Source: Rossellomorea vietnamensis (lineage in GTDB: Bacteria > Bacillota > Bacilli > Bacillales > Bacillaceae_B). Taken from it: DNA of 64,000 bases. The DNA lies in NCBI RefSeq assembly GCF_008180415.1, contig NZ_VTEI01000001.1:77058-141057 (forward strand), in the 5' to 3' direction. Positions 25,850-34,642 of this stretch are shown here, piece by piece. Position numbers and translations under genes: made by a program. Numbering within the stretch: position 1 is the first letter of the stretch; every line of letters begins with the position of its first letter. The notes under the pieces are model-generated. The model made no database searches. It was not told the origin of the DNA and was given only the letters and a program-made list of their open reading frames with translations.

Positions 25850-26101
25850 TTACATATTAACCTGCTCATCATCCATTTCTGTCAGCTTCTTCTTCAGCCT
25901 TGCCGCCTGGTAGAAAAAGAGTCCGGAGAATCCCAGCATGGTGACCGTTCCTCCCATGAGCATGTAAGTTTTAAATAGTGTTTTCTCTTCCACCGGGAGT
26001 ACCGCGCCAAGATAAAGAAAAACACTGAGCGATACCAGTACAAACGCAAATCTTTTATAATCTATGATTTTATCATTAATATTCTTTTTGATCGTTTCCA
26101 A
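25850..26101 (-). CDS. yrhC: YrhC-like two-helix membrane protein
   Basis: This 83-residue protein has two membrane helices (about residues 17-36 and 43-64) and a charged C-terminus. I place it in the YrhC family from its size, topology and its place after mtnN. In B. subtilis yrhC ends the mtnN-cysK-type operon. The cysteine genes between them there are absent here. The TTG start at 26101 follows AGAGGGG by seven bases. A 29-residue upstream extension has no ribosome binding site. Confidence 0.65.
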   Translation of the reverse strand: METIKKNINDKIIDYKRFAFVLVSLSVFLYLGAVLPVEEKTLFKTYMLMGGTVTMLGFSGLFFYQAARLKKKLTEMDDEQVNM

Positions 26102-26220
26102 ATAAGATCCCCTCTTCCATTGGGATTTACAAAAAAGGTCTGTTTCCACTGTAACATAGAAAGCAGGACAATTATCCATGTAAATCACACCAAGTATGGA
26201 AAAAGGGGAATGCCATTGGG

Positions 26221-26916
26221 TTATTTTAGTTTAGATACCATTTTCATGACCAGGTTGGCTGAATTCACTGCAGCCGTTTCCAGGTATTGATCAAAAGACA
26301 CGTGTGATTCTTTTCCAGCAATATCAGAAAGAGATCGAATGATGACAAACGGGACATCAAACTGATGAGAAACCTGGGCAATCGCCGCTGCTTCCATTTC
26401 AACCGCCTGCAAATTATCAAACTTATCACGGATCGCTTCTACACGGGCAGGGTCATTCATGAACGAATCTCCTGTAGCAATCAGTCCAGACACTACTTTG
26501 ACATCAGATGTTTCTTTCGCACTTTGAGCAGCTGTCTCTTTCAATCGTTGGTCTGCTGTGAAAGCTGCTGGCAGCTGTGGAACCTGTCCATACTCATAGC
26601 CAAAGGCAGTTACATCAACATCATGATGTCTGACATCTGTGGAAATGACAACATCTCCCACATTCAAGTCCGCATCAAATCCGCCTGCAGAACCGGTATT
26701 GATCACCGCATCCGGTTTGAACCTTTCAAGAAGCACGGCAGTACTCATAGCCGCATTCACTTTCCCGATTCCAGAACGAAGCAGGACAACCTCCACATCA
26801 TGCATTCTTCCTGATGTATATTGACTCCCGCCAATGACCTCTTCTTTCGCATCCTTGATGTTTTCCCTGAGCAGTCTTACTTCTTCTTCCATCGCTCCGA
26901 TAATAGCAATTTTCAT
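26221..26916 (-). CDS. mtnN: 5'-methylthioadenosine/S-adenosylhomocysteine nucleosidase
   Basis: This 231-residue enzyme cleaves MTA and SAH to adenine and thioribose products, feeding methionine salvage. The catalytic residues of the family are visible as Glu in IGAMEEEV near residue 12, the [11 protein letters not shown] substrate loop and Asp in RSLSDIA. The ATG at 26916 follows AGAGGG at good spacing. An eight-residue upstream extension is discarded. Confidence 0.95.
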   Translation of the reverse strand: MKIAIIGAMEEEVRLLRENIKDAKEEVIGGSQYTSGRMHDVEVVLLRSGIGKVNAAMSTAVLLERFKPDAVINTGSAGGFDADLNVGDVVISTDVRHHDVDVTAFGYEYGQVPQLPAAFTADQRLKETAAQSAKETSDVKVVSGLIATGDSFMNDPARVEAIRDKFDNLQAVEMEAAAIAQVSHQFDVPFVIIRSLSDIAGKESHVSFDQYLETAAVNSANLVMKMVSKLK

Positions 26917-27240
26917 ATTGGATACCCTCTTTTCATTCACCTTATTGTATACTCATAATGTGAGTCAATTTTATAACCAGCCTTCTGACAATGTTAATAG
27001 CCTAGTTAGTATTATAAAATTATTTAATGTAGCTATTCTAACCCAAGTGATGCTGATTTTCCACATTTCGCTTATGGATTATACACCAGAATCCTGGCTA
27101 AAAGAAATGATGATTTGTTTTGAGGCTGATTTCCGGGCGGCGGCTGCTAAAAGAGTTTGTTTCCACTCCAGCTGCTTTGTACAAGAGGCATGAATCTTCA
27201 TAAAAAATGAAAAAATTATCAACTTTACTAGGAGGCCCAT
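26917..27240. other. Divergent gap between mtnN and yrzA
   Basis: There is no ORF with a ribosome binding site and no member of the repeat families. A TTGACT lies above mtnN, but its spacing to TACAAT (13 bp) is too short for a normal sigma-A promoter. The yrzA ribosome binding site (AGGAGG) is at its right end. Confidence 0.35.
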
Positions 27241-27444
27241 ATGAATATTGAATTTGATTTGATTCAGGACAAAATTGAATTTTTTGAAGCAAGAGATCTG
27301 CAGACATTAGAGAAAAAAATCAACGAGCAGGTCGGACATAATAAAAGCATCCTGCTTGCTGTCCATTCTGTTTCCCACAATGTAAGTCTCGATGAAAAAG
27401 GCCACCGCCTGTATTCTGCTGTGGTTCATTTTAAAGTTAAATAA
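27241..27444 (+). CDS. yrzA: YrzA-like protein (DUF2536)
   Basis: This 67-residue protein has the family pattern DLIQDKIEFFEA, LEKKINEQ, VHSVSHNV and YSAVVHFK, and resembles B. subtilis YrzA. Function is unknown. CTAGGAGG precedes the ATG. It stands alone on the plus strand between mtnN and yrrS. A family B repeat starts right after its stop and may act as its terminator. Confidence 0.8.
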   Translation: MNIEFDLIQDKIEFFEARDLQTLEKKINEQVGHNKSILLAVHSVSHNVSLDEKGHRLYSAVVHFKVK

Positions 27445-27445
27445 A

Positions 27446-27547
27446 AAAAGCGCAAGCGCCTTGATCAGCCCCGACAGGCAAATGTTCCCTGGAGAAAAAA
27501 GGCGGGCTTTCCTTTTATTCTCCAGAGGTTATTTGACCCCGAGGGGA
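27446..27547 (+). repeat. Family B element with the right end missing
   Basis: The left end (AAAGCGCAAGCGCCTTGATC) and central hairpin are present. After GACCCCGAGGGG it joins directly to a family A repeat. Its central arms are a mix, with the left arm as in the 23835 copy and part of the right arm as in the 7749 copy. Confidence 0.8.
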
Positions 27548-27668
27548 TTGGAGCGGAAGGCGCACGATCTCCTGCGGGACTAGCGGGACAGGTGAGACCC
27601 CCGCAGGCGAAGCCGAGGAGGCTCACCGCCCGCCCCGCGGAGTCGTGCGCCTGCAGTGGAAGTCCCCT
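27546..27668 (-). repeat. Family A intergenic repeat, complete
   Basis: It is an inverted copy of the 21240 repeat, from ATTGGAGCGGAAGGCG to GTGCGCCTGCAGTGGAAG. It replaces the right end of the adjoining B element. Confidence 0.8.
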
Positions 27669-27743
27669 ACTTTTCAACAGTTAAAATCTATACGGATACA
27701 GCTTATAAATAACATCACCATCGACTAACAGAGCCTTAAATAA

Positions 27744-27783
27744 AAAAATGCCCTGTGCTGAAAATCAGTACAGGGCATTTTTC
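27744..27783. terminator. Bidirectional terminator between yrzA and yrrS
   Basis: ATGCCCTGTGCTGA pairs with TCAGTACAGGGCAT (one mismatch), with A and T tracts on both sides. Confidence 0.85.
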
Positions 27784-27838
27784 TATCAGTCTTTATCATT
27801 TCTATCAGTCTTTATCATTTCTATCAGTCTTTATCATT
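27779..27838. repeat. 19-bp tandem repeat over the yrrS stop
   Basis: TTTCTATCAGTCTTTATCA occurs three times in a row. The copy nearest the gene encodes the last codons and stop of yrrS (minus strand). The others lie between the stop and the terminator. Confidence 0.9.
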
Positions 27839-28633
27839 CTCAATAAGTTCCTGCATTTTTACAGGTTTCCAGCCTTTTCCGTCTACCCACTGAAGATATA
27901 CACGGTAAGTCGTCGATTGGTCTTTAGGTGCTACAGTACCAATCGCTTTATCTGGTCCGCCGTTTCTTTCAAGCCACCAAACCGTCATGTTATCTTCAGA
28001 AAGACCGGTAGCATAAGAAAGAGCTTGAACTTTTTCCTGCCAATCTGCTGAATTTTCCTCATACTTTGCCACATGTTCTCCTGTTTGTTCAGTACCGATC
28101 GGCTTCCAGCTTGGATTTACAATTTCTTTTTTCACATTGGGTTCGTCACTGTTTTTGACGATTTTTTTATCATTATCAGAAGATGTTTCTTTTTCATCTT
28201 TTTTCTTTTTGTCTTCTTTCTTGTCTTTCTCTTCTTTATTCTCCTTGCTCTCATCCTCGCTTACTAGATCTTCACCGTCTGCGACTGGTGTCTCTCCATC
28301 GGCACTTTGAGAATCAGTATCAGATTCCTCTTCGGTTTCCGGCTCTTCAGAAGAGTTTTCGTCCTCTGATGCTTCCTCATTTTCTTCAGTGTCTTCATCG
28401 GTGGAAGCAGGTTCTTCTGTTTCCTCCTCCTCTTCTTCAGAAGCACTGCTGTCTGCTACATCTGTATTGGTGGAGGCTGTGTTGTCTCCCGATGCTTGTT
28501 CCGTATCATTTCCTAGAAAAATCGTGGCACCTACCACAACGATCAGCAGCAGGACAACCCCTATCAGGCTATTTAAAATCACATTTGATTTTTTCTTCGC
28601 CCTTTTATCTAAACGTGAATTATATTTCGGCAT
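27824..28633 (-). CDS. yrrS: YrrS family membrane-anchored protein (DUF1510)
   Basis: This 269-residue protein has a basic N-terminus, a membrane helix (about residues 20-42), a long disordered linker of Glu, Asp, Ser and Lys (about 50-160) and a folded C-terminal domain with conserved Trp residues (WKPIG, WWLERNGG, WVDGKGWKPV). YrrS has no known enzymatic role. Its pairing with pbpI suggests a cell-wall function in sporulation. GAGGAGTG precedes the ATG. Confidence 0.88.
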   Translation of the reverse strand: MPKYNSRLDKRAKKKSNVILNSLIGVVLLLIVVVGATIFLGNDTEQASGDNTASTNTDVADSSASEEEEEETEEPASTDEDTEENEEASEDENSSEEPETEEESDTDSQSADGETPVADGEDLVSEDESKENKEEKDKKEDKKKKDEKETSSDNDKKIVKNSDEPNVKKEIVNPSWKPIGTEQTGEHVAKYEENSADWQEKVQALSYATGLSEDNMTVWWLERNGGPDKAIGTVAPKDQSTTYRVYLQWVDGKGWKPVKMQELIENDKD

Positions 28634-28751
28634 ACAAATTACACTCCTCTAAAATTCATAATACCTCTATGAAGGCTCTTTTTCTCTTTTACCCATTCTA
28701 TCACGCTTATAAATTCATCAAAAGAAATTTGATAAAAATAAGAATGTTTTC

Positions 28752-30509
28752 CTATTGGTTTTCCGCTTCCTTGGATTGATGAATCATATCTGCAATATCT
28801 TTAAACACCGGATAAATACCGCCTTCGTATTCCAGAACATCCATGTTTACAACCGCCAAAGCATATTTTGGATTATCAAACGGAAAGTATCCCGCAAACC
28901 ATTTATTATATAGTTCCTTATCACCGCTATATTGGCCGGTCTGTGCTGTTCCGGTTTTCCCAGCAATCTCATAGGCAGAAGTTTGCAGAAATGCTGCTGT
29001 TCCAGATTCCCCTGCTACAACATTGCGGAGATATTGCTGCATTTTCATGGCTGTGTAGGGAGAAATGGCCTGGCTGTTTTCTTTTTGTACCGGAAAGTCT
29101 ATCAATTCTGTACCATTTTTATATCTTATTCCACTCACAACCCTCACGCTCTGCTTCCTGCCGCCCCTGGCAATAGTAGACATCATGTTGGCTACCCCGA
29201 TTGGAGTCACACGGACTTCTCTTTGCCCGATCCCGGTTTGAGCAGCAAAATTGGCATCTTTTCGTTCATCATCATTAATGAAGACTCTTCCTCTATCCAA
29301 TTGGAGCTGCTGGAAATCTTCATAATGAAAGACACTCCCATTCCAGCCAATATCACCTATTAAGCCAAGTTTTTCCGCATAATCATCAAGTGTGCGTGCA
29401 TTTTTTTCTGTCAGGTTTTTGGAAATTTCAGCAAAAGTGCGGTTACAGCTGACTGCAAAGCTTTCATTGATATTGATGATTCCATGCGGTTTATCAGCAG
29501 GCACACCATAAATATCCTCATCACAATTAAACACTTCGTTTTCATTAACAAGATTAAGATCAATCGCAGCAGAAGCCACAACGGTTTTGAAGACCGAACC
29601 AGGTACAATTTCTGAAGCCATCAGGTTCTTAGCCCCATCATCTTGAAAAGGTGTGCCCTTTTGAACGGATGGCCTGGAAACGCTGGCTACTATATCCCCT
29701 GTTTCTATATCCAGGAGCACAGCCCCTCCTTTTTTGATAGAGTGCCGGTTTATCAATTCTTCCATTTTTTCTTGTAAATCGGAATCTATCGTTGTCACAA
29801 TATTTAACGGATAAAAAGGGTTTGCAGGCGCCAAGTATTTTACATCAACACCAAACAACGGCCCCCCTCTCGCATCCACATGATAAATCAGCTTTGATTC
29901 CTGCTCGGCTATCAGCCACTCATCAAAGGATCTTTCCAGACCGGAAATCCCAATTTTTTGAGTGGCACCTTTAACTCTATCAGGATATCTGGCATGAAAT
30001 CGTTCTTCATTTTCGCCAGTCAACCCAATTAACTGCTCTGCAATAATTTCTTCCTTAGGGTATTTGCGCTTTAAGGCAAACACACCTTTCAGCTTTAAGT
30101 TATTAATTTCACTCATCTGGTTTTCGTTCAGTATGTATGGGCTTGGGCCTCCATATACAAACGGCGCTTTTGCCTCTTCAATCTGAGTATGCAGTGTTTG
30201 TTTTGGAACCCCCAGGATATTTGCGACCTTAGCTGAATCCCAATCCATTTTAGCTAAAAAAGGAAATAATATGAGAACATTCTTGCTTTCATAATTGATA
30301 GATTCCCCGTTCTTGTCAAGAAAGTTACCCCTGCCTTCATCTATGGTCAGCTGTTGAGTTCTTTGATTCACACTATTTTCAATTAAATTAATCTGATTTT
30401 TGGAGAAAGACTCTGCTTCCAGTAATTGAATCTGAACGAGCCTCAGCAGAAGTCCTGCCATTCCAAGCAGAACCAAACCACTGAAAAAGTATATTCGCTT
30501 CTTTTTCAT
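28752..30509 (-). CDS. pbpI: Class B penicillin-binding protein PbpI (PBP4b)
   Basis: This 585-residue transpeptidase has a membrane anchor (about residues 6-28), a PBP dimerisation domain and a transpeptidase domain. The active-site motifs are S305-V-F-K308, S354-C-N356 and K518-T-G520. B. subtilis yrrR/pbpI is expressed under sigma-F in the forespore. Neighbour yrrS follows 118 bp downstream, as there. GAGGTG precedes the ATG. Confidence 0.93.
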   Translation of the reverse strand: MKKKRIYFFSGLVLLGMAGLLLRLVQIQLLEAESFSKNQINLIENSVNQRTQQLTIDEGRGNFLDKNGESINYESKNVLILFPFLAKMDWDSAKVANILGVPKQTLHTQIEEAKAPFVYGGPSPYILNENQMSEINNLKLKGVFALKRKYPKEEIIAEQLIGLTGENEERFHARYPDRVKGATQKIGISGLERSFDEWLIAEQESKLIYHVDARGGPLFGVDVKYLAPANPFYPLNIVTTIDSDLQEKMEELINRHSIKKGGAVLLDIETGDIVASVSRPSVQKGTPFQDDGAKNLMASEIVPGSVFKTVVASAAIDLNLVNENEVFNCDEDIYGVPADKPHGIININESFAVSCNRTFAEISKNLTEKNARTLDDYAEKLGLIGDIGWNGSVFHYEDFQQLQLDRGRVFINDDERKDANFAAQTGIGQREVRVTPIGVANMMSTIARGGRKQSVRVVSGIRYKNGTELIDFPVQKENSQAISPYTAMKMQQYLRNVVAGESGTAAFLQTSAYEIAGKTGTAQTGQYSGDKELYNKWFAGYFPFDNPKYALAVVNMDVLEYEGGIYPVFKDIADMIHQSKEAENQ

Positions 30510-30851
30510 CTAGAACACCTCGTAACCATTGTTGACGATTTGAGGAGAAACATACTTCAGTTGATAAAGAGTACTGCATTTTCGCATGGATCAGCAGCCA
30601 GAGTTATTGCTGCTATTCAGCGTGGGAGGATGAAATCTGCACATGGACGACCGGCTGATTCATAAAAGCACGTGAAAAGAAATGCCTTCTTCACAAAACA
30701 CCTATGTGGTTCTAAGATTAGCCGTATTCTTATCAAAAAGAGCGCCGGCAGGAAGAATCTGAATACAAAAAACGAGCCTTTTACTTTTTGTCTTATAAAG
30801 AAATAATTATGAACTTACTGCATATGTTTTGTATGAAGAGAGGTGTTTAAG
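30510..30851. other. Divergent gap between pbpI and yunB
   Basis: No supported ORF or repeat is seen. ATAATT at about 30804 and CATATG at about 30823 could be a sigma-E promoter for yunB, but spacing and matches are weak. Confidence 0.3.
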
Positions 30852-31604
30852 TTGTACAAAAAAATAAAAAGAAAAGGTGCCGCTCCTCTGCCGCTCAGAT
30901 ATGTATTCCTGATATCTCTCGTTATATTTATTTTTTTAACCTCACAAAGCTTGTTTATCATTAATAAAGGAATCGAACCGGCTTTAATTGAAATTGCCGA
31001 AACGCGTACCCGGCAAATAGCAGCTCAAGCCATCAATGATGCTATCTCAAAAAAGATTGCCGAAGGAATAGATATCAATAAGTTGATTGTGAAACATGAA
31101 GCCAATGATGGAACTGCCTATAGCTTTGATCCTACTATTTATAACAGGGTCATTGCGGAATCCACCGAAAGAGTTCAGCAATATTTGGATTATGTAGAAA
31201 GTGGAGAATTTGAAAAGCTCCAATCCTTTAAATCCGGAATTGATATTGATTATGAGGAGAGCAAGGAGAAAAAAGGAATTGTTTATTATATACCCCTCGG
31301 ATTAGCAACCAATAATACGTTACTTTCGAATTTGGGCCCGCAAGTTCCAGTTCAATTTGAAATCATCGGGGATGTCCAATCCAGTGTCGCAACCGCCGCA
31401 AGAGAATTAGGAATAAATAATACCTATATGGAAGTCTACATTAACATTTCTGTTGAGATGAATGTCATTATTCCAAGACGGACCGAAACCATAGTAATTA
31501 AAAACAAAATTAAAGTCGGCGATTTATTTATTCCAGGAAAAGTACCGGAATTTTATAACGGATCAGGTGAGGGCGCTTCACCATCTATTGAATTGTCTCC
31601 TTGA
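30852..31604 (+). CDS. yunB: Sporulation protein YunB
   Basis: This 250-residue protein has an N-terminal membrane helix (about residues 15-38) and an extracytoplasmic domain with the segments AETRTRQIA, FEIIGDVQSSVATAARELGINNTYMEV cut here into its key parts, and IPRRTETIVI. It matches YunB in length and pattern. YunB is a sigma-E protein needed for normal sporulation. GAGGTG points to the TTG at 30852. A GTG nine bases upstream lies inside that site. In B. subtilis yunB is elsewhere, so it has moved next to pbpI here. Confidence 0.85.
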   Translation: MYKKIKRKGAAPLPLRYVFLISLVIFIFLTSQSLFIINKGIEPALIEIAETRTRQIAAQAINDAISKKIAEGIDINKLIVKHEANDGTAYSFDPTIYNRVIAESTERVQQYLDYVESGEFEKLQSFKSGIDIDYEESKEKKGIVYYIPLGLATNNTLLSNLGPQVPVQFEIIGDVQSSVATAARELGINNTYMEVYINISVEMNVIIPRRTETIVIKNKIKVGDLFIPGKVPEFYNGSGEGASPSIELSP

Positions 31605-31782
31605 TGAAGTATATGGGTGACCCAGGTCAGGATTTTTTTATATCTATAGATCCAAAGTAGTAAGGAGATTATCTGGCTGCCAGTGCCAGCTTCATATGGC
31701 TATAAGGAGATAAACATGAGTTGAAGGTCACCGACACTCTCTTTTGGCTTATCTGAAGCTAAAGTCCTCAAAGGCTTGGAAT

Positions 31783-32246
31783 TTCGTTTCACGAGCGAGG
31801 TACATGATCTTTTGTTATTTTCGTTTTGATGTGCCTCGCTTCCCGAGCGAGGTACATCATCTTTTGTTTTCCCCGGTTTAATGTATCTCGCTTCCCGAGC
31901 GAGGTACATCATCTTTTGTTTTCCCCGGTTTGATGTATCTCGCTTCCCGAGCGAGGTACATCAACTTTAATTTTCCTTGGTTTAATGTATCTCGCTTCCC
32001 GTGCGAGGTACATCATCTTTTGTTTTTTCCGGTTTGATGTATCTTGCTTCCCGGGCGAGGTACATCTTCTTTCGGTTTTTCCGTGTGATGTACCTCGCTT
32101 CACGAGCGAGGTGCATTAACTTTAAATTTCCTTGGTTAAATGTATCTCGCTTCCCGTGCGAGGTACATCATCTTTTGTTTTTCCCTGGTTTGATGTACCT
32201 CGCTTCCCGAGCGAGGTACATCATCTTTCGTTTTCCCCGTTTCATT
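31783..32246 (+). repeat. Tandem array of nine ~53-bp hairpin units
   Basis: Each unit has the dyad ATGTACCTCGC, a TTCCCGA-type loop and GCGAGGTACAT, then a T-rich spacer such as TCTTTTGTTTTCCCCGG. Eight units are complete and the first has a decayed left arm. Arm differences between units are all compatible with pairing on the plus strand (G-U). ORFs read through it are low-complexity and lack ribosome binding sites, so I call it non-coding. It lies between the convergent ends of yunB and greA. Confidence 0.9.
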
Positions 32247-32313
32247 GCCCCTCGCCCATGATCCAGCCCGACAGTTCTTCCTACTGGATCATCCAATACT
32301 TATCACTTATTAA

Positions 32314-32353
32314 CAAAAAAAGCGGTGAAGGCAATCAAGCCCTCACCACTTTT
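32314..32353 (-). terminator. Terminator after greA
   Basis: On the minus strand AGTGGTGAGGGC pairs with GCCTTCACCGCT (wobbles) around six bases, followed by seven Ts. Confidence 0.9.
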
Positions 32354-32361
32354 ACATATTA

Positions 32362-32838
32362 TTAGTTAACCGCTGTAATTTTAACGCTCATATCTCCGCC
32401 TGGAGTATTAACGTTTACTTTACTGCCGACCTTATGGCCAAGAAGGCTTTTGGCAATTGGAGAATCATTTGAAATCTTTCCTTCGAATGGATCAGCCTCT
32501 GCACTTCCGACAATTGTATATGTCTCTTCGTCACCATCTGGAAGCTCAATGAATGTAACCGTTTTACCGAGTGTTACTGTGTCGGAATTCATTTCGTCTT
32601 CTTGGATGATTTTTGCGTTGCGGATCATATTCTCAAGAGTGGAAATCCGGCCTTCAACGAATGCCTGCTCGTCTTTCGCAGCATCGTACTCAGAGTTCTC
32701 TGATAAGTCCCCAAAGCTGCGGGCAATCTTGATTCTTTCTACCACTTCTTTACGTTTAACGGACTTCAGCTGCTCTAATTCTTTTTCTAACTTCTCTTTA
32801 CCTTCTGCTGTCATTGGATATACTTTTTCTGCTGCCAA
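32362..32838 (-). CDS. greA: Transcription elongation factor GreA
   Basis: This 158-residue factor rescues backtracked RNA polymerase by stimulating transcript cleavage. The N-terminal coiled coil carries the catalytic-tip acidic residues in the [16 protein letters not shown] segment, and the C-terminal FKBP-like domain ends in ITAVN. The start is TTG at 32838, behind AAGGAGTG. It lies downstream of udk on the same strand. Confidence 0.96.
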   Translation of the reverse strand: MAAEKVYPMTAEGKEKLEKELEQLKSVKRKEVVERIKIARSFGDLSENSEYDAAKDEQAFVEGRISTLENMIRNAKIIQEDEMNSDTVTLGKTVTFIELPDGDEETYTIVGSAEADPFEGKISNDSPIAKSLLGHKVGSKVNVNTPGGDMSVKITAVN

Positions 32839-32926
32839 AATACTTCACTCCTTATAAAAAGTATAAGAACCTCCCACCGGTCCTTTATGTACATAAGCGT
32901 GTACCTTGTGCTGGGGAATTCAGCCT

Positions 32927-33031
32927 CAACTTATTCTTCTATTGCAATTCAGGGAATGGACATGAAAGGCGGATGTCACTCCTCGAACCTTTTGTCCATT
33001 CCCTTAAAAGAATATTTTCTTGAGGTTGATC
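32927..33031. other. Long imperfect inverted repeat between udk and greA
   Basis: GGGAATGGAC (32952-32961) and GTCCATTCCC (32994-33003) form a perfect inner stem. Outside it ATTCTT pairs with AAGAAT and CCTCAA with TTGAGG. There is no T tract at the right place for a simple terminator. Confidence 0.6.
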
Positions 33032-33087
33032 CTTGGGGATAATAAACATTATTGAAATCGCTGTATGTTTTTATCTATGCTATCGTA

Positions 33088-33723
33088 TTACAAAAATGAT
33101 TTTTGTTCAAGAATTGTTTGAATTTTTGTTACCATTAAATCGATTGCGACGTGATTATGCCCGCCTTCCGGAATGATGACATCCGCATAGCGCTTTGTCG
33201 GCTCGATGAACTGATTATGCATAGGGCGTACCACATTGATATATTGGTCAATGACTGAATCAATGGAACGTCCGCGCTCCTTTATGTCCCGAAGCATGCG
33301 GCGGATGATTCGCAAGTCAGCATCCGTATCCACATAAAGCTTGATATCCATTAAGTTACGCAATCTTTCATCTTCTAATACCAGTATTCCTTCTAAAATT
33401 ATGACATCCTTTGGTTCAACCAGTATAGTGTCGTCTGAACGTGTATGCATCTTGTAATCATAAAGCGGCTTTTCAATGCCTTCGTTTTTCAATAACTTCA
33501 TGAGATGCTTGATCAACAGCTCATTATCGAAAGCCAAAGGATGGTCATAATTCGTTTTCAGTCTTTCCTCGAAAGGCAGGTGGCTTTGATCTTTATAGTA
33601 ATAGTCCTGCTGGATCATCAGGATGGAATGTTCTTGAAATGATTCATATATAGAGCGGGTTACACTTGTCTTTCCCGACCCCGATCCTCCGGCTACACCG
33701 ATAACAATTGGCTTGTGTTTCAT
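33088..33723 (-). CDS. udk: Uridine kinase
   Basis: This 211-residue kinase phosphorylates uridine and cytidine in pyrimidine salvage. The Walker A motif is [12 protein letters not shown] near residue 10. The YDHPLAFD segment and the [12 protein letters not shown] lid region are typical. It follows trmR by 82 bp as in B. subtilis. Confidence 0.96.
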   Translation of the reverse strand: MKHKPIVIGVAGGSGSGKTSVTRSIYESFQEHSILMIQQDYYYKDQSHLPFEERLKTNYDHPLAFDNELLIKHLMKLLKNEGIEKPLYDYKMHTRSDDTILVEPKDVIILEGILVLEDERLRNLMDIKLYVDTDADLRIIRRMLRDIKERGRSIDSVIDQYINVVRPMHNQFIEPTKRYADVIIPEGGHNHVAIDLMVTKIQTILEQKSFL

Positions 33724-33805
33724 TGAATAGTGGAACTCCCTTCATCTCCGTGCTGCAGACCCGCATATGTCCAGCGGGCCATTCAATGGCGTAATTTAGT
33801 GTCTA

Positions 33806-34450
33806 TTATATTTTCCGGCTGACAGCCAGCCCGTCACCCACGGGGATAATAACCGTATGATAGTCAGGATGATTCATCAGCCAATCGTTATAACTTTTCA
33901 GCTTGTTGACCATATTGCGGATTCGCTTATTCTCTACATTTTCCTCTGCCACCATTCCTTTAAACAGAACATTGTCAGAGTAAATGACCCCGCCCTCTGC
34001 CAGGTAAGGTGAATAGAGATCAAAGAACTTCTGGTATTGTCCCTTTGCTGCATCGATGAATAGGGCATCAAACGGTCCCTTCGACTCAGCCTCCTGGATA
34101 GTTTCCAATGCGTCGCCGAAAATGATATCGAGCTGATCATTCTGTGGAGAACGTTTAATAAAATCCAACGCCTGCTTATAACGGTTCTCATCCCTTTCAA
34201 TCGACACAATCGCAGCATCCGGAAGGGCTTCAGCCATCCTTAGCCCCGAGTAGCCTATTGCCGTGCCGATTTCAAGGACTCTCGCCGGCCTTTGTATTCT
34301 CAAAAGCTGGAGCAGGGTTTCGATACCCGCAAGTTCCATGATCGGTACGCCTTCTGCTTCTGCAAAAGTTTCCATCTCACTTAACAGTTCGCTGCGGTCC
34401 TTTATTAAAGACTCAATATAACCATTAACAGCATTATCCAAGATATTCAC
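33806..34450 (-). CDS. trmR: tRNA 5-hydroxyuridine methyltransferase (YrrM)
   Basis: This 214-residue SAM-dependent O-methyltransferase has motif I VLEIGTAIGYSG (about residues 59-70) and the FIDAAKGQY metal-site segment. In B. subtilis YrrM/TrmR makes 5-methoxyuridine at the tRNA wobble position. It lies between mltG and udk in the same order. Confidence 0.88.
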   Translation of the reverse strand: MNILDNAVNGYIESLIKDRSELLSEMETFAEAEGVPIMELAGIETLLQLLRIQRPARVLEIGTAIGYSGLRMAEALPDAAIVSIERDENRYKQALDFIKRSPQNDQLDIIFGDALETIQEAESKGPFDALFIDAAKGQYQKFFDLYSPYLAEGGVIYSDNVLFKGMVAEENVENKRIRNMVNKLKSYNDWLMNHPDYHTVIIPVGDGLAVSRKI

Positions 34451-34601
34451 TCACTTTCCGGCTGTAGGAGGCGATACCGCTGAAAGCCTGACTGCCTCAG
34501 CTGGGTGCCTACATAAAAGTAGAAAGCCCGCAAGCTTTCCACCTGATTTATTTATAAAGTTTGTTATGTGTATCTAAAAAACACTTGTACTATTTTATCA
34601 C

Positions 34602-34638
34602 ATAAAAAAGAGGAAAGCGAATAACTTTCCTCTTTTGC
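34602..34638 (-). terminator. Terminator after mltG
   Basis: On the minus strand AAAAGAGGAAAG pairs with CTTTCCTCTTTT around seven bases, followed by Ts. Confidence 0.92.
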
Positions 34639-34642
34639 TCTG

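Noticed and set aside
28073..28652. Plus-strand ORFs of 60-198 codons over yrrS
   Set aside because: They are shadows of the Glu/Ser-rich linker of yrrS read in reverse. yrrS has the good ribosome binding site and family domains.
31700..32365. Several overlapping ORFs of 60-86 codons across the hairpin array
   Set aside because: They are the translated tandem repeat (recurring RGTS, EVHH or TSPG-like segments), lack ribosome binding sites and exist on both strands. The DNA repeat explains them.
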